This document shows, piece by piece, positions 7,799 through 15,762 of a DNA stretch of 50,591 nt. The notes under the pieces were generated by a model. It saw only the letters and a list, made by a program, of their open reading frames with translations, searched no databases and was not told where the DNA came from. This stretch comes from Eubacteriales bacterium (lineage in GTDB: Bacteria; Bacillota; Clostridia; Lachnospirales; Lachnospiraceae): the NCBI GenBank assembly GCA_030524715.1, contig JAUNGB010000016.1:16943-67533 (forward strand), read 5' to 3'. Numbering within the stretch: the first letter of the stretch is position 1; the number at the start of each line of letters is the position of its first letter. The translations under genes and the position numbers were made by a program.

Positions 7799-8710
7799 GT
7801 GAATCAGAAAGTCAGACAGAGGTTTTGCGAGTTACTGGGAGAAGAAAGAGTACTGACAGACGAGCCGATGAGCCGTCATACGACTTTCCGGATCGGAGGG
7901 CCGGCAGATTATTTCCTTCTTCCGGAAAATTATGAGAGCATCAGTGGGATCATCAAAATCTGCACAGAAGAAAATCTTCCGTATTTTATTCTTGGAAACG
8001 GAAGCAATCTTCTGGTGAGTGACAGCGGTTACCGCGGCGTTATCATCCAGCTTTACCGGAATATGGGAGAAATCACAGTGGAAGGGACCGAGATACGCGC
8101 GTCTTCCGGCGCGCTCCTTTCCGCCATCGCGGCGGCGGCCAAAAATGCGTCCCTGACCGGGTTTGAATTTGCGGGAGGGATCCCGGGGACTCTCGGCGGG
8201 GCGGCGGTTATGAATGCCGGAGCCTATGGCGGCGAGCTGAAGGACGTCCTGAAGGAAGTGACGGCAATGACCCGGGAGGGAGAAATCCTTCATATCCCGG
8301 CGGAGAAGCTTGAAATGGGCTACCGCACCAGTATTATAAAGAAAGCCGGATATATCGTACTGGAGGCTGTAATTTCCCTGAAGAAGGGAAATCAGGAGGA
8401 GATCAAGGCTTATATGAGGGAACTGACTGAGCGCAGGACCAGCAAACAGCCGCTGGAATATCCCAGCGCGGGAAGCACCTTCAAGCGGCCCGAGGGGTAT
8501 TTTGCAGGCAAGCTTATCATGGACAGCGGCCTTCGAGGGTATCGGGTAGGCGGTGCGCAGGTTTCCGAGAAGCACTGCGGCTTTGTGATCAACACCGGGA
8601 ATGCCACGGCGGCGGATGTTGTGCAGTTGATGAAGGATGTTTCCCAGAAGGTACAGGAGCAGTTTGGCGTTGTCCTGGAGCCGGAGGTGAAATTCCTGGG
8701 AGAATTTTAA
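7799..8710 (+). CDS. murB: UDP-N-acetylenolpyruvoylglucosamine reductase
   Basis: A 303-aa FAD enzyme that reduces enolpyruvyl-UDP-GlcNAc to UDP-MurNAc in peptidoglycan synthesis. Motifs are RHTTFRIGGPADYF, FILGNGSNLLVSDSGY, AGGIPGTLGGAAVMNAGAYG (FAD binding), and SAGSTFKRPEG with the catalytic Ser in GSTF (type II MurB). GTG at 7799 is chosen because GAGGA lies eight bases upstream; a TTG at 7784 would put this site inside the gene. It precedes rapZ, whiA and crh on the same strand, a conserved Firmicute neighbourhood. Upstream is AT-rich with no clear promoter consensus. Confidence 0.94.
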   Translation: MNQKVRQRFCELLGEERVLTDEPMSRHTTFRIGGPADYFLLPENYESISGIIKICTEENLPYFILGNGSNLLVSDSGYRGVIIQLYRNMGEITVEGTEIRASSGALLSAIAAAAKNASLTGFEFAGGIPGTLGGAAVMNAGAYGGELKDVLKEVTAMTREGEILHIPAEKLEMGYRTSIIKKAGYIVLEAVISLKKGNQEEIKAYMRELTERRTSKQPLEYPSAGSTFKRPEGYFAGKLIMDSGLRGYRVGGAQVSEKHCGFVINTGNATAADVVQLMKDVSQKVQEQFGVVLEPEVKFLGEF

Positions 8711-8774
8711 AAAATAAAAAAATTCGCGTGGATTTAGAGTGCGCGGCTAAAGAAACAAATGACGGGGGAAAAAT

Positions 8775-9653
8775 ATGAGGTTGGTCATAGTAACAGGACT
8801 TTCAGGCGCAGGTAAGACCACCGCGCTGAAAATGCTTGAGGATGCACGGTATTTCTGTGTGGATAATCTTCCGATAGCGCTGGTGGAAAAGTTCGTGAGC
8901 CTGATGGTGGGAATGCAGGGAGAGGATGTGCAGAACGCGGCGATCGGCATCGACGCCAGAAGCGGCCGTTCCCTTGGAGAACTGGAAAAGGTTCTGGAGC
9001 AGATGGAGGAAGCAGGATACCAGTTTGAAATCCTTTTTCTGGATGCGGAAGACTATGTGCTCGTAAAGCGCTATAAAGAAACACGTAGAAGTCATCCGCT
9101 GGCGCTGAACGGACGGGTGGACGACGGTATCCGTCTGGAACGGGAAAAGATGAAGTTCCTGAAAGACCGTGCGGATTACATTATTGATACTACGCACCTT
9201 CTGACCAGAGAACTGAAAGCAGAGATTGACAGGATTTTTGTGGATAACGCAAGCTTCCATAATCTTGTGATTTCTGTTCTGTCCTTTGGATTTAAATATG
9301 GGATTCCTGCGGATGCGGATCTTGTTTTTGACGTACGCTTTTTGCCGAATCCCTATTATGTGGATGAACTCCGTCCGCAGACAGGGCTGGATGAGGGCGT
9401 TTACCATTATGTGATGGATCATGATGCTGCGCGGGAGTTTGCCGATAAGCTTGAGGACATGGTGAAGTTCCTGATCCCTCACTATGTGGATGAAGGGAAG
9501 ACAAATCTGGTGATTGCGGTTGGCTGTACCGGAGGGAAGCACCGTTCCGTAACCCTTGCCCGCGTCCTGTATGAGAGGCTGCTGGAAACAAAGGAGTACG
9601 GTCTCAGACTGGAGCACAGGGATATTGCCAGAGACGCCGTTACCAGAAAATAA
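8775..9653 (+). CDS. rapZ: RapZ/YvcJ family nucleotide-binding protein
   Basis: A 292-aa P-loop protein. The Walker A motif GLSGAGKTTALKMLED is at residues 8-23, and DNLPIALVEKF follows. The C-terminal domain ends with the family signature GCTGGKHRSVTLARVLYERL. In E. coli RapZ is an RNase adaptor controlling GlmS; in Firmicutes YvcJ binds GTP and UDP-linked sugars and affects competence. The ATG follows GGGGGA. It sits between murB and whiA, fitting a link between envelope precursor state and regulation. Confidence 0.93.
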   Translation: MRLVIVTGLSGAGKTTALKMLEDARYFCVDNLPIALVEKFVSLMVGMQGEDVQNAAIGIDARSGRSLGELEKVLEQMEEAGYQFEILFLDAEDYVLVKRYKETRRSHPLALNGRVDDGIRLEREKMKFLKDRADYIIDTTHLLTRELKAEIDRIFVDNASFHNLVISVLSFGFKYGIPADADLVFDVRFLPNPYYVDELRPQTGLDEGVYHYVMDHDAAREFADKLEDMVKFLIPHYVDEGKTNLVIAVGCTGGKHRSVTLARVLYERLLETKEYGLRLEHRDIARDAVTRK

Positions 9654-9732
9654 AATACCGGAAATAAAATATCAGAATCAAAACATAGAAAAACATAGAA
9701 ATAAAATATAGAAACAGAAGAGAGGTTGGAAA

Positions 9733-10680
9733 ATGTCTTTTTCAGGGATGGTGAAAGAAGAACTTTCCAAACAGATCGGGACTGCCCGCCACTGCAGGAT
9801 AGCGGAGCTTGCCGCTCTTCTCAGTGCCTGCGGAAGGCTGGAGGACGGGCAGAAGCTGCGCTTACAGACAGAAAATGCCGCAGTGATAAGAAAGTACTTT
9901 ACTTTATTGCAAAAAACATTTAATATAGAGACAGTAATTTCCGTACGTGAGAGCGGCGCCTCGAAAAGAGGAAGGGTATATTTTGTGGAACTTGTATCTC
10001 CCGAACAGATCCAGACTGTACTTCAGGGAACGAAGCTCACGGCGGACAAAACGGACGGAGAAACGCTTGTTTTCCAGAATGCACTGGTCACGCAGCAGAG
10101 CTGCTGTAAAAGAGCGTTTATCCGCGGCGCTTTTCTGGCATCCGGTTCTATCAGTGATCCCCGCAAGGGATACCACTTTGAGATTGTTTGCCAGGATCAG
10201 GAAAAGGCCGGTCACTTACAGGAGATTATCCGCAGTTTCCGGATTGACGCCAAAATCGTTCTGCGTAAAAAGTCATATGTGGTCTATGTGAAGGAGGGCG
10301 CGCAGATCGTGGACATGCTTGCGGTTATGGAAGCCAACGTTGCGTTGATGGATCTGGAGAACATCCGGATCCTGAAGGAAATGCGCAATTCCGTAAACCG
10401 GAAAGTAAATTGTGAGACTGCGAATATCAATAAGACGGTTAGCGCGGCAGTGAAGCAGATTGAAGACATTGAGTTAATTGAAGAAAGAATAGGAATTCAG
10501 GAATTGAACAGAGGTCTTGCACAAATCGCTGAGCTGCGGCTGCAGTATCCGGATGCTACACTAAAAGAATTAGGTATGATGTTAACCCCGCAGGTGGGCA
10601 AGTCCGGCGTGAATCACCGCTTACGTAAGTTAAGCGCCATCGCAGACGGATTGCGGGAAAACAAGGAGGAGTTATTATGA
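9733..10680 (+). CDS. whiA: WhiA, LAGLIDADG-fold DNA-binding regulator
   Basis: A 315-aa protein. The N-terminal part has a LAGLIDADG homing-endonuclease fold (SFSGMVKEELSKQIG; CCKRAFIRGAFLASGSISDP; GYHFEIVC). The C-terminal helix-turn-helix holds RNVNRKVNCETANI-like NSVNRKVNCETANINK and LKELGMMLTPQVGKSGVNHR. WhiA affects cell division and sporulation in Gram-positive bacteria. The stop overlaps the start of the downstream HPr-like gene in an ATGA, so the two are translationally coupled. Confidence 0.94.
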   Translation: MSFSGMVKEELSKQIGTARHCRIAELAALLSACGRLEDGQKLRLQTENAAVIRKYFTLLQKTFNIETVISVRESGASKRGRVYFVELVSPEQIQTVLQGTKLTADKTDGETLVFQNALVTQQSCCKRAFIRGAFLASGSISDPRKGYHFEIVCQDQEKAGHLQEIIRSFRIDAKIVLRKKSYVVYVKEGAQIVDMLAVMEANVALMDLENIRILKEMRNSVNRKVNCETANINKTVSAAVKQIEDIELIEERIGIQELNRGLAQIAELRLQYPDATLKELGMMLTPQVGKSGVNHRLRKLSAIADGLRENKEELL

Positions 10681-10931
10681 TTAAAAAGCCAATCACCATT
10701 AATTTATCTACTGGACTTGAGGCTCGTCCGGTGGCGCAGCTGGTACAGGTTGCAAGTCAGTTCAACAGTGAGATTTATGTAGAGATTGGGAAGAAACGAG
10801 TGAATGCCAAGAGCATCATGGGAATGATGACGCTGGGATTGGATGCCGGAGAGAAAATTACACTTTCTGCAAACGGAGAAGACGAAGAGGCTGCCATGTC
10901 CAGCATCGAAAAGTATTTAAGCAATCAATAA
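10677..10931 (+). CDS. Crh-like HPr-family protein (catabolite repression HPr, no His15)
   Basis: An 84-aa protein of the HPr fold. Position 15 is Glu (GLEARPV) where HPr of the PTS has the phosphocarrier His (GIHARP). Ser46 and its surroundings are kept (NAKSIMGMMTLG), so HPr kinase could still modify it. This fits Crh, which has Gln15 in Bacillus and acts only as a CcpA partner, not as a sugar-transport phosphocarrier. It follows whiA with a 4-bp overlap, the usual crh location, and has AAGGAGG inside the whiA end. A strong terminator follows at 11014-11061. Confidence 0.88.
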   Translation: MIKKPITINLSTGLEARPVAQLVQVASQFNSEIYVEIGKKRVNAKSIMGMMTLGLDAGEKITLSANGEDEEAAMSSIEKYLSNQ

Positions 10932-11013
10932 TTTTTCTGAGCAAAGAGTATAAAAGTATCTGTGAGGGCGCAGGGCAGATACGGATAACTATTCAGTAAT
11001 CAGCCATTGTAGC

Positions 11014-11061
11014 AAAAAGGCATTTTCGGGAAAGAAGACCTGTTCTTGAAAATGCCTTTTT
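11014..11061 (+). terminator. Rho-independent terminator of the whiA-crh unit
   Basis: A 14-bp perfect stem pairs AAAAAGGCATTTTC (11014-11027) with GAAAATGCCTTTTT (11048-11061); the 3' arm ends in a T run. Confidence 0.85.
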
Positions 11062-11132
11062 ATACATACTGCTTTATGCATGCACCTTATATATGCTGCT
11101 TTATGCATACTGCCTTATATTTTACTGCTTTT
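11062..11132. repeat. Short imperfect direct repeats after the crh terminator
   Basis: The words ATACTGCTTTATGCAT, ATGCTGCTTTATGCAT and ACTGCTTTT recur about every 20-30 bp. The repeats lie between the terminator and the end of the convergent PAP2 gene and overlap its last codons. No function is apparent. Confidence 0.4.
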
Positions 11133-12029
11133 TGCTGTGAATAAAGCCGGATAAAGGATCACTATCCAGAAAACTGTAATAAAGTAGCGGAACCATGAGG
11201 CGGGAAGAGAGGCGCCGATAACAGGCTTGATACCCTCAAGGAGAAGGAGCGCTGCTGCAAGGCCGACGATCATACGGATAATCTTTCCCTTCAATGTACG
11301 CGGAATGTCAAAGCGGATGCGGCGCTTTTCCACATAAAAGCCAAGGGCGAACGCCATGCCGGCTCCGGATGCTTTCAGGCAGTCCTGAGCATATATAAGC
11401 TCGATGACGCCCCGGTGTTCCAGCAGGAGGGCATACACAGTGAGAAAGAGGCAGGCAGCCCCCATGATAAGGGCAACTGTGCTTTCATGTCCGGACAGGA
11501 GGTCTGCATCCTTTTCTGAGGCCTCCTTCGGCTTCCCGTAAAAGAAGTAATAGTTAATAAGCACACAAACCATGGTGACGGCAAAAGAAACGCCTACATC
11601 CTTGGGCGTATGGCATCCGAGATACATCCGGGAAAACATAACGGCAAAAATAAGTATAAAGCACAGGATTTTGGCCCATACTTTTTTCCAGTGTAGTGCA
11701 AGCGTCCCAAACAGGGAAGTAATGCTCTGGGTGTGTCCGCTTGGAAAAGAATATCCTGTGGCTCCGGAAACAGCGGAGGCTACCGGGGTAAATTCGGGAT
11801 CCAGGATCCAGGGGCGGGGAATGCGGAAGGTGATCTTCAGTCCCTGTACCATAAGTCCGGAGGTAAAGTACGCGAAACCAAGGGAATAGGCCAGCTTTTT
11901 ATCCGCACACCAGAAAAGCCAGCAGATAACGCCTACAACAAAAAATTCCTGAGCAAGGTATGTGATCCCCTGAAAGAGGATATCGCCGGCAGGGGTACGT
12001 ATACCGGACAGAAATTGCAGAAATTCCAT
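11115..12029 (-). CDS. Membrane phosphatase, PAP2 family
   Basis: A 304-aa integral membrane protein. The three PAP2 active-site motifs are all visible: KITFRIPRP (Kx6RP), PSGHTQS (PSGH), and SRMYLGCHTPKD (SRx5Hx3D). Several transmembrane helices surround them and an extra C-terminal block of about 130 aa adds more. Members remove phosphate from lipid phosphates such as undecaprenyl pyrophosphate or phosphatidic acid at the outer face of the membrane; the exact substrate is not determined. The start has AAAGGA eight bases upstream. It is divergent from the next gene. Confidence 0.85.
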   Translation of the reverse strand: MEFLQFLSGIRTPAGDILFQGITYLAQEFFVVGVICWLFWCADKKLAYSLGFAYFTSGLMVQGLKITFRIPRPWILDPEFTPVASAVSGATGYSFPSGHTQSITSLFGTLALHWKKVWAKILCFILIFAVMFSRMYLGCHTPKDVGVSFAVTMVCVLINYYFFYGKPKEASEKDADLLSGHESTVALIMGAACLFLTVYALLLEHRGVIELIYAQDCLKASGAGMAFALGFYVEKRRIRFDIPRTLKGKIIRMIVGLAAALLLLEGIKPVIGASLPASWFRYFITVFWIVILYPALFTAKSSKI

Positions 12030-12071
12030 AAAAATGTATCCTTTCTTTTATGATAGTAAGAACATTATAAG

Positions 12072-12100
12072 TTGACCGGGACAAAAAAACAAGGTATAAT
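12072..12100 (+). promoter_or_regulatory. Promoter for the SipW-like gene
   Basis: TTGACC (12072-12077) and TATAAT (12095-12100) are 17 bp apart. The leader to the ATG at 12223 is about 115 nt. Confidence 0.75.
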
Positions 12101-12222
12101 AAGGAAGTGCAATCGAAAACAGTATGTTTGGGGTTACTGTTTGGGCAAAATAATAAGCAGGTTAAAAAAGAAACGAACAACGTAACTAAATAAGCTAAAA
12201 GCAGAAGTGAGGAAAAGTACCA

Positions 12223-13272
12223 ATGTCGAAATTTTTGAAATTTATCGTACATTTCGTTGTGATATGTACCATACTTTGTGTGGTTGCTCTTGCAGCACCG
12301 CCGTTTTTCGGAGTAACTACAGTTATTGTGGATAATGCGGGCGAGGGGTCGAACCTGCCTATGGGTTCCGTGACCTACGCGATTCCGGTAAAGACAGATG
12401 AGGTCAATGCAGGCACTCCGATTCTGGTACAGGATGAATCCGTAACATACCGTTATAATATCGTAAGCCTGGATATGGAAAATCATACTGCGGCAGTTGT
12501 GGATCCTACCGTATCCGCCTCAGAGACTATTCCTGTTTCTGTGAAGAATTATGTGCCCAAGGTAGTGATCACCATTGGATATCTGGGATATCTCCTTGTA
12601 GCTACGGAGAGTATTGAAGGTCTGATCGTTCTCGGCCTTGTAGTTCTGTTCCTGGTTATCCTCTATGTCATTGCGGAGCTTCTGAAAAAGGATCCCGCGG
12701 ACAACGATTCCGCGGAGGATGATTATCCTGCGGAAAACCTTAAGAGCAAAAAAGAACTGAAGCGCGAAGAAAAAGAACGTGCCAAACGTATGAAGGAGGA
12801 AGACCGTCAGATGCTGCGCGGTGAAAAGCAGCGCAAAAAGGCGGAAAAGAAAGAGAAAAAGATTATTAAAACCGGTGGCTTTGTGGACGAAATCTATGAG
12901 GAAGAGCCGGAGGAAGAGGAAGAACCTGCTGTAAATGTGCAGGCGGCCACAAGCGAGGCCCATGCATTGCTTAAAAAGGAAATTGCCGCCGCAACTGCTG
13001 AGGAACCGCAGCCGGTACGCAGGGTAAAGAAAGAAGTGCAGGCGCCGCCCAAGGCAGCTCCAAAGGAAGTGAAGCGCCTTGAGGAAGAAGAGGAAGTGGA
13101 ACCGGTGGAGATCAAGAAGATGGCGATTCCGGTCTGGTCCGCAGCCCAGCTTGCGGATAAAGCAAAAAAAGATGGGGACGCGCCGGATATTGTGAAGGAT
13201 GAGATTACCAATGTCACTCTGTTTGATTATTCAGATATCATCGGCGGAGAAGACGATCCTTCTCAGAACTGA
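12223..13272 (+). CDS. SipW/S26-like membrane protein without catalytic residues, with long charged cytoplasmic tail
   Basis: A 349-aa protein. Residues about 7-30 form an N-terminal membrane anchor. Residues about 38-135 follow the pattern of SipW-type signal peptidases: LPMGSVTYAIPV (compare LPVGSLVVVEPV), a middle RYNIVSLDMENHT strand (compare HRVVEID), then VPKVVITIGYLGYLL. In my alignment the catalytic Ser (SMxPT) and the His of HR are both replaced. A second membrane helix (GLIVLGLVVLFLVILYVIAEL) is followed by about 190 residues very rich in Lys and Glu, likely cytoplasmic and helical. The role is unknown; a scaffold or chaperone for secretion is one idea. Its last 93 bp and terminator are duplicated 3.8 kb downstream. 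Confidence 0.6.
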   Translation: MSKFLKFIVHFVVICTILCVVALAAPPFFGVTTVIVDNAGEGSNLPMGSVTYAIPVKTDEVNAGTPILVQDESVTYRYNIVSLDMENHTAAVVDPTVSASETIPVSVKNYVPKVVITIGYLGYLLVATESIEGLIVLGLVVLFLVILYVIAELLKKDPADNDSAEDDYPAENLKSKKELKREEKERAKRMKEEDRQMLRGEKQRKKAEKKEKKIIKTGGFVDEIYEEEPEEEEEPAVNVQAATSEAHALLKKEIAAATAEEPQPVRRVKKEVQAPPKAAPKEVKRLEEEEEVEPVEIKKMAIPVWSAAQLADKAKKDGDAPDIVKDEITNVTLFDYSDIIGGEDDPSQN

Positions 13273-13341
13273 TTAACTGGAATTGGATAAAGATTTACGT
13301 GGACGGCCAATACCGCTGATTAGCAGAGGTATTGGCCGTTT
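13180..13341. repeat. 162-bp perfect direct repeat, copy 1
   Basis: This copy covers the last 93 bp of the SipW-like gene plus its terminator. It is base-for-base identical to 16989-17150, offset 3809 bp. The flanks differ immediately on both sides (C/T before, A/G after). Confidence 0.97.
13303..13341 (+). terminator. Terminator of the SipW-like gene
   Basis: A 12-bp stem pairs ACGGCCAATACC (13303-13314) with GGTATTGGCCGT (13328-13339), followed by a short T run. The same hairpin is present in the second repeat copy at 17112-17150. Confidence 0.75.
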
Positions 13342-13459
13342 AGTTAGTATGCTTCAGCAAGGATTACCGCTTGCAGATAAATACAGGGATCATGAGCTAA
13401 AAGGTAAATATATTAATATGCCTTTGTACGCCGGGAGGTATAAACAGTACCCGATGTAA
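13340..13459 (+). pseudogene. Fragment of a YafQ/RelE-type mRNA-interferase toxin gene
   Basis: Reading from 13340, the frame gives VSMLQQGLPLADKYRDHELK and then GKY, the central part of YafQ-family toxins (compare the usual LPxKYRDHxLxGxY). Both ends are missing: the 5' end is cut at the 162-bp repeat, and after GKY the frame enters unrelated sequence (containing half of the 33-nt palindrome near 13437-13451) and stops at 13457-13459. It is a short remnant of a toxin-antitoxin locus. The call rests on about 25 residues. Confidence 0.5.
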
Positions 13460-13586
13460 ATGAGAAAAGCCCTTCGTTGAAAACTGAGAAATTTAGTGCT
13501 TTTTTCAGGGAAAAGTGCTTGGCAAAAACACTTGCAGGAAGCAAAAGGGCTGTGTTAAAATGGAAAAAAAGAAAAGGAGGGGTTTC

Positions 13587-15212
13587 ATGAAGAAGATACT
13601 TACTTGGATGTTGGCTTTGATTGCGTCGGTGTGCTTTTTTTCTGTAAGTGCAAAGGCGGAATCCTACGTGGCTGGAGGGGATTGCGGAGATGACTTGAAG
13701 TGGTCTTTGGATTATGATGGTACGCTCTTCATTTATGGAGAGGGAGAGATGAATCGTTATAAAGCGTCATGGAGGCATGAATACGGGGATAAAATCAAAA
13801 CAGTTATGTTTGAAAAAGGCGCAACAACCATTTCGGAAGATGCATTTTCAGGTTGTAAGAACCTAAAGAAAGTAACGTTACCGTCTACGATGAAGCGTAT
13901 TGATGATTATGCATTTTTAGGGTGTACATCGTTAGAATCTATTAATCTTCCGGAGGGACTTACCAGTTTGGGAATGGCAGCTTTTGTGAACTGTACTTCT
14001 CTTTCGAAAATTCAGTTTCCAAGTACATTGGAAGAATTGCCCTGGGAAGGCTTTCGCGGAAGCGGCCTTGTCACTGTCAGTATCCCATCCGAAATAAAAA
14101 AAATCCGTATAGAGTGTTTTATGGACTGCCCAAAACTGACGACGGCTGTAATCAATGGCTCAAATCTGGAAATACCCATGTCGGCATTTGCGGGCTGCAC
14201 CATGCTTAATACAGTAAAAATGGGTAATGGCGTTACGAAAATTGGGACGTGTGCTTTTAATGGCTGTACCATGCTTCGCAATCTGACAATAGGAAACAAT
14301 GTCAGAGCCATAGATAACACTGCATTTCGAGGATGTACCGCCTTAAAAGAAGTTTCCATACCCGATCGGGTAGAAGAGATTGACGGTGGATGGCCAAATG
14401 CAGGTGCTTTTAGTAACTGTACATCTCTTGAGAAATTGACGTTGGGAATAGGCGTTTCCAAAATTGGCGCAACTGCATTTGAAAATTGCACTTCTTTAAG
14501 GGAAGTTTATTTCTGTGGTTCTGCTCCGAAATTTGATGATTGGAAACCTATTTTTTCAGGATGCAAAAGTTTCACGGCTTATTATCCGTCCGGCGATAAG
14601 ACCTGGGATCGATCTAAATTGACGAATCATGGTGCAGAGCGTGTGGAGTGGAAAAATTGGACAGTGCCTCTGGACTACTTTACACCTGTATTAAAGAGTC
14701 TGAATCCTGCTGCAAAGGGGATTAAGGTATCATGGAATCAATTAAATGGCGTCAAAGGCTATGAGATATGGAGACAATCAGGGAATGGATCTTTTACAAA
14801 GGTGAAGACCATTACCAGTCCGTCTACGCTTTCCTGGACAGATACCTCGGTTGCAAACGGTAAACGGTATACATATAGAATTTATGGCAAGAATGGAACT
14901 CAACTAAGTAAGGTATCCAATGCTAAGTATATGTATTTCCTTTCACAGAATACGGCATCTCTTTCCAAGAGCGGTTCCTATATTGTGGTGAAATGGAAGA
15001 AAAATTCACAGGCAACAGGTTATCAGATACAATATTCGAAAAAGAGTAACTTTTCAAATGCAAAATTACTCGGAGCCAAAGGCGCGTCAAAGACTTCCGG
15101 GAAAATTAAACCGGGAAAAGGGAAATTTTATATCCGTGTCAGAACTTATAAAAAGGTTAATGGCGTAAACAGTTATTCGGCATGGAGCAGCGTGAAGACC
15201 ATTACCGTATAA
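13587..15212 (+). CDS. Secreted BspA-like leucine-rich-repeat protein with fibronectin type III domains
   Basis: A 541-aa protein with a signal peptide (MKKILTWMLALIASVCFFSVSAKA). Residues about 60-330 are BspA/TpLRR-type repeats of about 23 residues (FSGCKNLKKVTLPSTMKRI, FLGCTSLESINLPEGLTSL and so on). The C-terminus has two fibronectin type III-like domains (SLNPAAKGIKVSWNQLNGVK; GSYIVVKWKKNSQATGYQIQ). No LPXTG anchor is seen. The ATG at 13587 is chosen because GGAGGGG lies just upstream; earlier in-frame starts would add a Lys-rich leader. Such proteins bind host matrix or other bacteria; the ligand is unknown. It lies inside the repeat-flanked island. Confidence 0.85.
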   Translation: MKKILTWMLALIASVCFFSVSAKAESYVAGGDCGDDLKWSLDYDGTLFIYGEGEMNRYKASWRHEYGDKIKTVMFEKGATTISEDAFSGCKNLKKVTLPSTMKRIDDYAFLGCTSLESINLPEGLTSLGMAAFVNCTSLSKIQFPSTLEELPWEGFRGSGLVTVSIPSEIKKIRIECFMDCPKLTTAVINGSNLEIPMSAFAGCTMLNTVKMGNGVTKIGTCAFNGCTMLRNLTIGNNVRAIDNTAFRGCTALKEVSIPDRVEEIDGGWPNAGAFSNCTSLEKLTLGIGVSKIGATAFENCTSLREVYFCGSAPKFDDWKPIFSGCKSFTAYYPSGDKTWDRSKLTNHGAERVEWKNWTVPLDYFTPVLKSLNPAAKGIKVSWNQLNGVKGYEIWRQSGNGSFTKVKTITSPSTLSWTDTSVANGKRYTYRIYGKNGTQLSKVSNAKYMYFLSQNTASLSKSGSYIVVKWKKNSQATGYQIQYSKKSNFSNAKLLGAKGASKTSGKIKPGKGKFYIRVRTYKKVNGVNSYSAWSSVKTITV

Positions 15213-15250
15213 TATGCGGTATAAGAGTAAAGCTTATTATTATAATTAAG

Positions 15251-15310
15251 AAGGGACTGCTTTAGTGCGGTCCTTTCCTAATTAATAGATTGATAATATA
15301 TTGCGATGAG
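15251..15310 (+). terminator. Terminator plus conserved tail (module copy A)
   Basis: The hairpin AAGGGACTGC/GCGGTCCTTT (15251-15275) ends the BspA-like gene. It is followed by a tail to ATATTGCGATGA that is similar to 16476-16507 and 24561-24593. The unit is discussed as a repeated module in the findings. Confidence 0.65.
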
Positions 15311-15323
15311 TTACTGTTTAGAC

Positions 15324-15571
15324 AATAACGGACAGGTTACACTTCCACCTGCCATTCTTTATATATACTGCATAGCAATACAACTATCAGCGCAGGAATC
15401 AGAAAGGGTCTACCGTACAGATAATGTTTCTGATCTTCCACACAACATTATGCTCGAAAGAGCCAGAAAATTATCCTGTACTTTAGCAGATTCCTTTAAA
15501 GCCTGCATACATATCAGGAAAATGTACAGGTATATAAAATAGCAGATTGAAGTGTAACCTGCCCGCTATTG
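15324..15571. mobile_element. MITE-like element with long inverted repeats
   Basis: AATAACGGACAGGTTACACT at 15324-15343 pairs with the inverted copy at 15552-15571 (core GTGTAACCTG, tail CGCTATT), with two mismatches over 22 bp. The pairing continues inward with gaps (CTGCCATT..TTATATA on the left against CTGCTATTTTATATA on the right). It is about 248 bp with no recognisable protein. The 78-codon open frame inside (15306-15542) has no ribosome site. Halves of the 33-nt palindrome (GTTACTGTT at 15310; AACAGTAAC near 15590) lie just outside both ends. Confidence 0.6.
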
Positions 15572-15762
15572 GTTGACACCGCAGATAGAACAGTAACCTT
15601 TCGTTTGTGAATTTTCTGAAAAATTTTTCCTTGCGCTTGTAAAGTGCTAAATTCGATGGTAGAATTAAATTAAAGAAGTGTAGGCTGGAAGTTGGGTATA
15701 TTAACTTGCTGGTAAGAGCGTGAGTACCTTCACTTCTGTGAAAAATGAGGTGATTTGCTTAG
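15572..15762 (+). other. Intergenic leader upstream of the PIN gene
   Basis: Holds the half palindrome ending AACAGTAAC (about 15590-15598) and a possible stem between AGAAGTG (about 15675) and CACTTCT (about 15730) just ahead of the PIN gene. I see no clear promoter consensus. Confidence 0.35.

Noticed and set aside
7832-8575. 247-codon minus-strand frame opposite murB
   Set aside because: It is the antisense shadow of a clear murB; there is no ribosome site and no family pattern.
8802-9617. 271-codon minus-strand frame opposite rapZ
   Set aside because: A shadow of rapZ, which is certain from its P-loop and C-terminal signature.
15306-15542. 78-codon open frame between the BspA-like and PIN genes
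   Set aside because: It lies within the MITE-like element, has no ribosome site, and has no recognisable protein pattern.
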